51,795 bases of DNA from JAFGLY01 sp041309225 (GTDB taxonomy: Bacteria; Myxococcota_A; UBA796; JAFGLY01): positions 1-51,795 of the forward strand of contig JBFYZZ010000299.1 in the NCBI GenBank assembly GCA_041309225.1. The letters run 5' to 3'. How positions within the stretch are numbered: the stretch's first letter is position 1; every line of letters begins with the position of its first letter. This document shows positions 49,766 through 51,795 of the stretch, piece after piece. The notes under the pieces were generated by a model. That model was not told the DNA's origin, did no database searches, and saw only the letters and a list, made by a program, of their open reading frames with translations. The translations under genes and the position numbers were made by a program.

Positions 49766-49891
49766 CGGCTTCGAAGATAGGCTAAGAAAGGGGTCAATCC
49801 AAAGATCGGCTTGGCAGCCTTGGTTCCGGGCCCGGTGGCCTTGGCTCCCATGGCTGGAGCGGGGGGTCATGGTGCCACGATGGTGCCACGG
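49766..49891. repeat. Diverged direct repeat flanking the DUF234-type ATPase gene, right copy
   Basis: This is the counterpart of 48108-48234. The tandem pair at 49869-49890 is identical to the left copy, while the tRNA-like part is more decayed. It ends 11 bp beyond the stop codon of the minus-strand hipA gene. Confidence 0.8.
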
Positions 49892-49901
49892 AGGCTCCGG
49901 G

Positions 49902-51194
49902 TCAGGGCCGGTCGGGGAGGCGACCGAGCAGCAGGCGCGCGCGTGCCCGCACGATGCCCACGACGGCGTCGAGCACGCGGCGCTCGTCCGGGGAGAGGAC
50001 CCAGCCGTGGGTGGCCCCGAATCGGTCCCGGGCGTCGGCGGCCAGGTCGGGCAGGTGCCCGGCCAGGTCGCGGAGGCGACGGGCGACGAGGCGCGGGCGG
50101 AATCCCACCTCGTCACCCAGGCGGGACCAGTGCCGGGCCGCGATCCAGCGGGGTCGGCGTTCTCCCCCGATCCCCATCGCCAGGCGGTCGGAGAGGTCGG
50201 GATAGGGCGCGGTGGACAGGAGGTCGTAGAAGGGCGCGAGGACCACCCCGTCCGGCCGGTGGAGCAGGGCCAGGTTCTTGGCGTGGGCGTCTGCGTTCCC
50301 GGTGAGGAGGACGAACCCGGTCCAGTCCAGCAGGGCGAGCCGGTCGGCCGCGGGCCGCACCGAGCGGTCCGCGACGAGCCGGAAGCAGTCCTGCAGGCGC
50401 GGTCCGCCCTCGTGTTCGTACTTCCGCTCGGGCTCGAACCCGAGCGCCTGGCAGAAGTCCTCTTGGTGGAGGCGCTCGAGCCTGCCGTCCGGGGTGCGGA
50501 CCCGGTCGAACCGTTCCACCACGAAGCAGGGCACGCGGCCCGCTCGGAGCGACACCCGGGGCGCCGGGAGCCCGGCCGCCGTCGCGAGGTCCATGCACAG
50601 GGCCTCGTTCACCACCGTGCCCGGGTAGTCCGGGATCGGCGGCTTGAGGATGTGGGACGATGGCGCGTCACCGACCGGGAGGCACCAGCGATCGCCGTCC
50701 CGGTAGAGGGGCAGCTTGTCCTGGGCACCCGCCAGCGAGAGGCGGACCTCGTCCTGTCCGGCCAGGAAGGGGTGCCGTCCGAGGCCCGCGAGGATCTCGT
50801 CGAGCGCCGCGTCGTCGAGCGGACGGTAGTCCCCACGGCGGGCGGTGCCGACGGCGTCCTCGGGCACCAGGCGGACCGCGCCGGCGCACTCCCCGCCGAT
50901 GGCCTCGAGGAGCGCGAAGTCGTTGCCCTCCGAGGTGCCGAGCAGGCGGGCGAGGACCGCGCGAACCCTTCCCTCTGGGAGCACGTTCGCGAAGAATGCC
51001 CGGGACGCCGCCTCGGGGAACGGGTCCGGGCCCAGGGGCAGGGAGGTCGAGAGCGGGACCGCGGCGGAATTGCCGAGCCAGTCGGGGTCGTAGGCGAAGA
51101 CGAGCCCTCCGCCGCCGGGCCGGTGGGGGATCCGGGTGTCCGCGAGCGTGCCCACCCGCCGGTCGCCCAGCCACACGACGAGGCGACGCGTCAT
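49902..51194 (-). CDS. hipA: HipA-type serine kinase toxin
   Basis: The 430-residue protein matches HipA. The N-terminal Couple_hipA region has LGDRRVGTL, ADPDW-like and STSLPLGPDPFPEAASRAFFANVLPEG segments. The kinase core has LSLAGAQDKLPL, PPIPDYPGTVVNE, FVVERFDR, LLTGNADAHAKNLALLH (catalytic and metal-binding region) and APFYDLLST. HipA toxins phosphorylate tRNA synthetases or related targets and cause growth arrest and persistence. Length and motifs are intact. ATG 51194 overlaps the hipB stop by 4 bp, and the frame upstream of it is antisense to hipB and rejected. Repression of the operon by HipB with HipA is expected. Confidence 0.9.
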   Translation of the reverse strand: MTRRLVVWLGDRRVGTLADTRIPHRPGGGGLVFAYDPDWLGNSAAVPLSTSLPLGPDPFPEAASRAFFANVLPEGRVRAVLARLLGTSEGNDFALLEAIGGECAGAVRLVPEDAVGTARRGDYRPLDDAALDEILAGLGRHPFLAGQDEVRLSLAGAQDKLPLYRDGDRWCLPVGDAPSSHILKPPIPDYPGTVVNEALCMDLATAAGLPAPRVSLRAGRVPCFVVERFDRVRTPDGRLERLHQEDFCQALGFEPERKYEHEGGPRLQDCFRLVADRSVRPAADRLALLDWTGFVLLTGNADAHAKNLALLHRPDGVVLAPFYDLLSTAPYPDLSDRLAMGIGGERRPRWIAARHWSRLGDEVGFRPRLVARRLRDLAGHLPDLAADARDRFGATHGWVLSPDERRVLDAVVGIVRARARLLLGRLPDRP

Positions 51195-51442
51195 CGGGAC
51201 TCCACGGTTGGTCCGCTCCCCGCGCCGCGCGGGACGACCGCCAGGGTCGCCCCCAGGGCGGCGAGGACCTGGACGACCTTGCCGATCTCGGCGGTGCGCT
51301 TTCCGTTCTCGACCTCGGAGACGAACCGGGGCCCGACGCCCGCCAGGTCCGCGAGGTCCACCTGGGTGACCCCCTGGGCCCTGCGCAGCGCGCGCATCGC
51401 AAGGCCGATGTCGTCGACGGAGGAGAGGTCCGGACTCGCCAT
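51191..51442 (-). CDS. hipB: HipB-type helix-turn-helix antitoxin
   Basis: The 83-residue protein has an XRE helix-turn-helix: AMRALRRAQGVTQVDLADLA, then GVGPRFVSEVENGKRTAEIGKVVQVLAALGA (cited in parts), the standard HipB core. It binds HipA and represses the operon. ATG 51442 is directly preceded by the first of three palindromic operator-like sites. Antitoxin-first order with ATGA overlap into hipA is normal. A frame extending to 51721 runs through the operators and is rejected. Confidence 0.88.
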   Translation of the reverse strand: MASPDLSSVDDIGLAMRALRRAQGVTQVDLADLAGVGPRFVSEVENGKRTAEIGKVVQVLAALGATLAVVPRGAGSGPTVESR

Positions 51443-51448
51443 GGATGC

Positions 51449-51561
51449 TCCCGTACGGGAAGAATGAGGAACAGTTGGTGGCAAATGACGCTTGTACACT
51501 CCCGAGCGGGAAGAATAGCACGGATCGCGGGAGCTGAACACATCGGAACTCCCGAACGGGA
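51449..51561. promoter_or_regulatory. Three operator-like palindromes of the hipBA operon
   Basis: TCCCGTACGGGA (51449-51460), TCCCGAGCGGGA (51500-51511) and TCCCGAACGGGA (51550-51561) share TCCCG-N2-CGGGA, each followed by AGA. They are spaced 51 and 50 bp apart, close to five helical turns. The middle site covers the predicted transcript start. Confidence 0.75.
51512..51540 (-). promoter_or_regulatory. Probable hipBA promoter
   Basis: On the minus strand TATTCT (51517-51512) lies 17 bp from a weak -35 TGTTCA (51540-51535). The GTGCTATTCTTC context equals that of the AbiE promoter. The start would fall in the middle palindrome. Confidence 0.45.
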
Positions 51562-51633
51562 AGACGAGTCGAGTCCGAATGGCGGACGAGCCTCGAATGA
51601 ACGGGACCGACGACGATCCCACCCGAGGGCGGC

Positions 51634-51732
51634 CTACCCCTCCTCGTCCCTCCAGGGCTCGCACCGCCCGACGGCGGGGAGCGCCTCGCGGCGCCACTGG
51701 GATGGCTCGATGTCGGACCACTCGATAGGCAT
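51634..51732 (-). CDS. Possible short or partial coding segment at the right edge
   Basis: ATG 51732 opens a 32-residue frame (MPIEWSDIEPSQWRREALP, then CEPWRDEEG) with natural-looking composition. The frame continues upstream to a TAG near 51780, so this may be the end of a decayed gene. No family is recognised. It is divergent in nothing and simply precedes hipB on the same strand. Confidence 0.3.
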   Translation of the reverse strand: MPIEWSDIEPSQWRREALPAVGRCEPWRDEEG

Positions 51733-51795
51733 GGCTCGCTGTGGCTCCACACCCAGCACGAGGTGGAGCGGCGTCCGCTAAGATCTGCCGCTCCA

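Noticed and set aside
49238..50116. Minus-strand open frame across the right-hand repeat
   Set aside because: It overlaps hipA and the ATPase in other frames and has no recognisable protein features.

Overview
The window is GC-rich bacterial DNA (roughly 70 % by eye) and most likely comes from a Myxococcota-like or other former deltaproteobacterial lineage. I infer this from the many lipoproteins with Asp/Thr/Gly-rich linkers after the lipobox Cys, a MopE-type metal-binding and FG-GAP protein with a MYXO-CTERM-like tail, an ECF sigma factor next to a WD40 Ser/Thr kinase, and an ORP-like cluster with a sigma-54 activator. No rRNA, intact tRNA, CRISPR array, integrase or complete insertion sequence is visible.

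1-12.7 kb. After a transposase remnant come a secreted protein, a sodium:solute symporter with a small membrane partner, and an exported peroxiredoxin whose active-site codon is an in-frame TGA followed by a SECIS-like hairpin. Minus-strand genes follow: an FG-GAP/MopE-type surface protein, an Asp/Glu racemase family enzyme, a TonB receptor with two lipoproteins, and a second TGA-containing peroxiredoxin with the same hairpin. Selenocysteine use is therefore well supported.

12.7-23 kb. A radical SAM protein, a DUF134 DNA-binding protein and a NifX-like protein are accompanied by related palindromes. A tightly overlapping five-gene operon follows (FGE-like lipoprotein, TPR/barrel protein, degenerate rhodanese, DoxX, DsbA-like). 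Next is an operon resembling the Desulfovibrio ORP locus: two NifX-like proteins, a DUF5320-like protein, two ferredoxin-containing MinD-type ATPases and a PAS sigma-54 activator, all behind a GG-N10-GC promoter with inverted repeats upstream.

23-38.3 kb. This part holds envelope and signalling genes: a lipoprotein-type methyltransferase, a lipoprotein with a degenerate M23 domain and a beta-helix, an MgtC/DUF4010 protein, a Lol/MacB-type ABC exporter, an EFR1-like flavodoxin-ferredoxin, an ECF sigma factor overlapping a ZAS-kinase-WD40 protein, a leucine-rich L-domain lipoprotein and an arylsulfotransferase-like lipoprotein.

38.3-51.8 kb. This is an accessory island: three AAA_14/DUF4143 ATPases, two fragments of a further one, a DUF234-type ATPase, an AbiEi/AbiEii pair and a HipBA pair, plus a 586-residue unknown protein and a broken FG-GAP gene. 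Several are bounded by diverged direct repeats, 11-bp tandem motifs just after gene ends, and a tRNA-Arg-like 3' fragment. This looks like repeated single-gene cassette acquisition. Start codons are often GTG, several genes overlap by 4 bp, and several promoters are placed so that transcripts would be leaderless.
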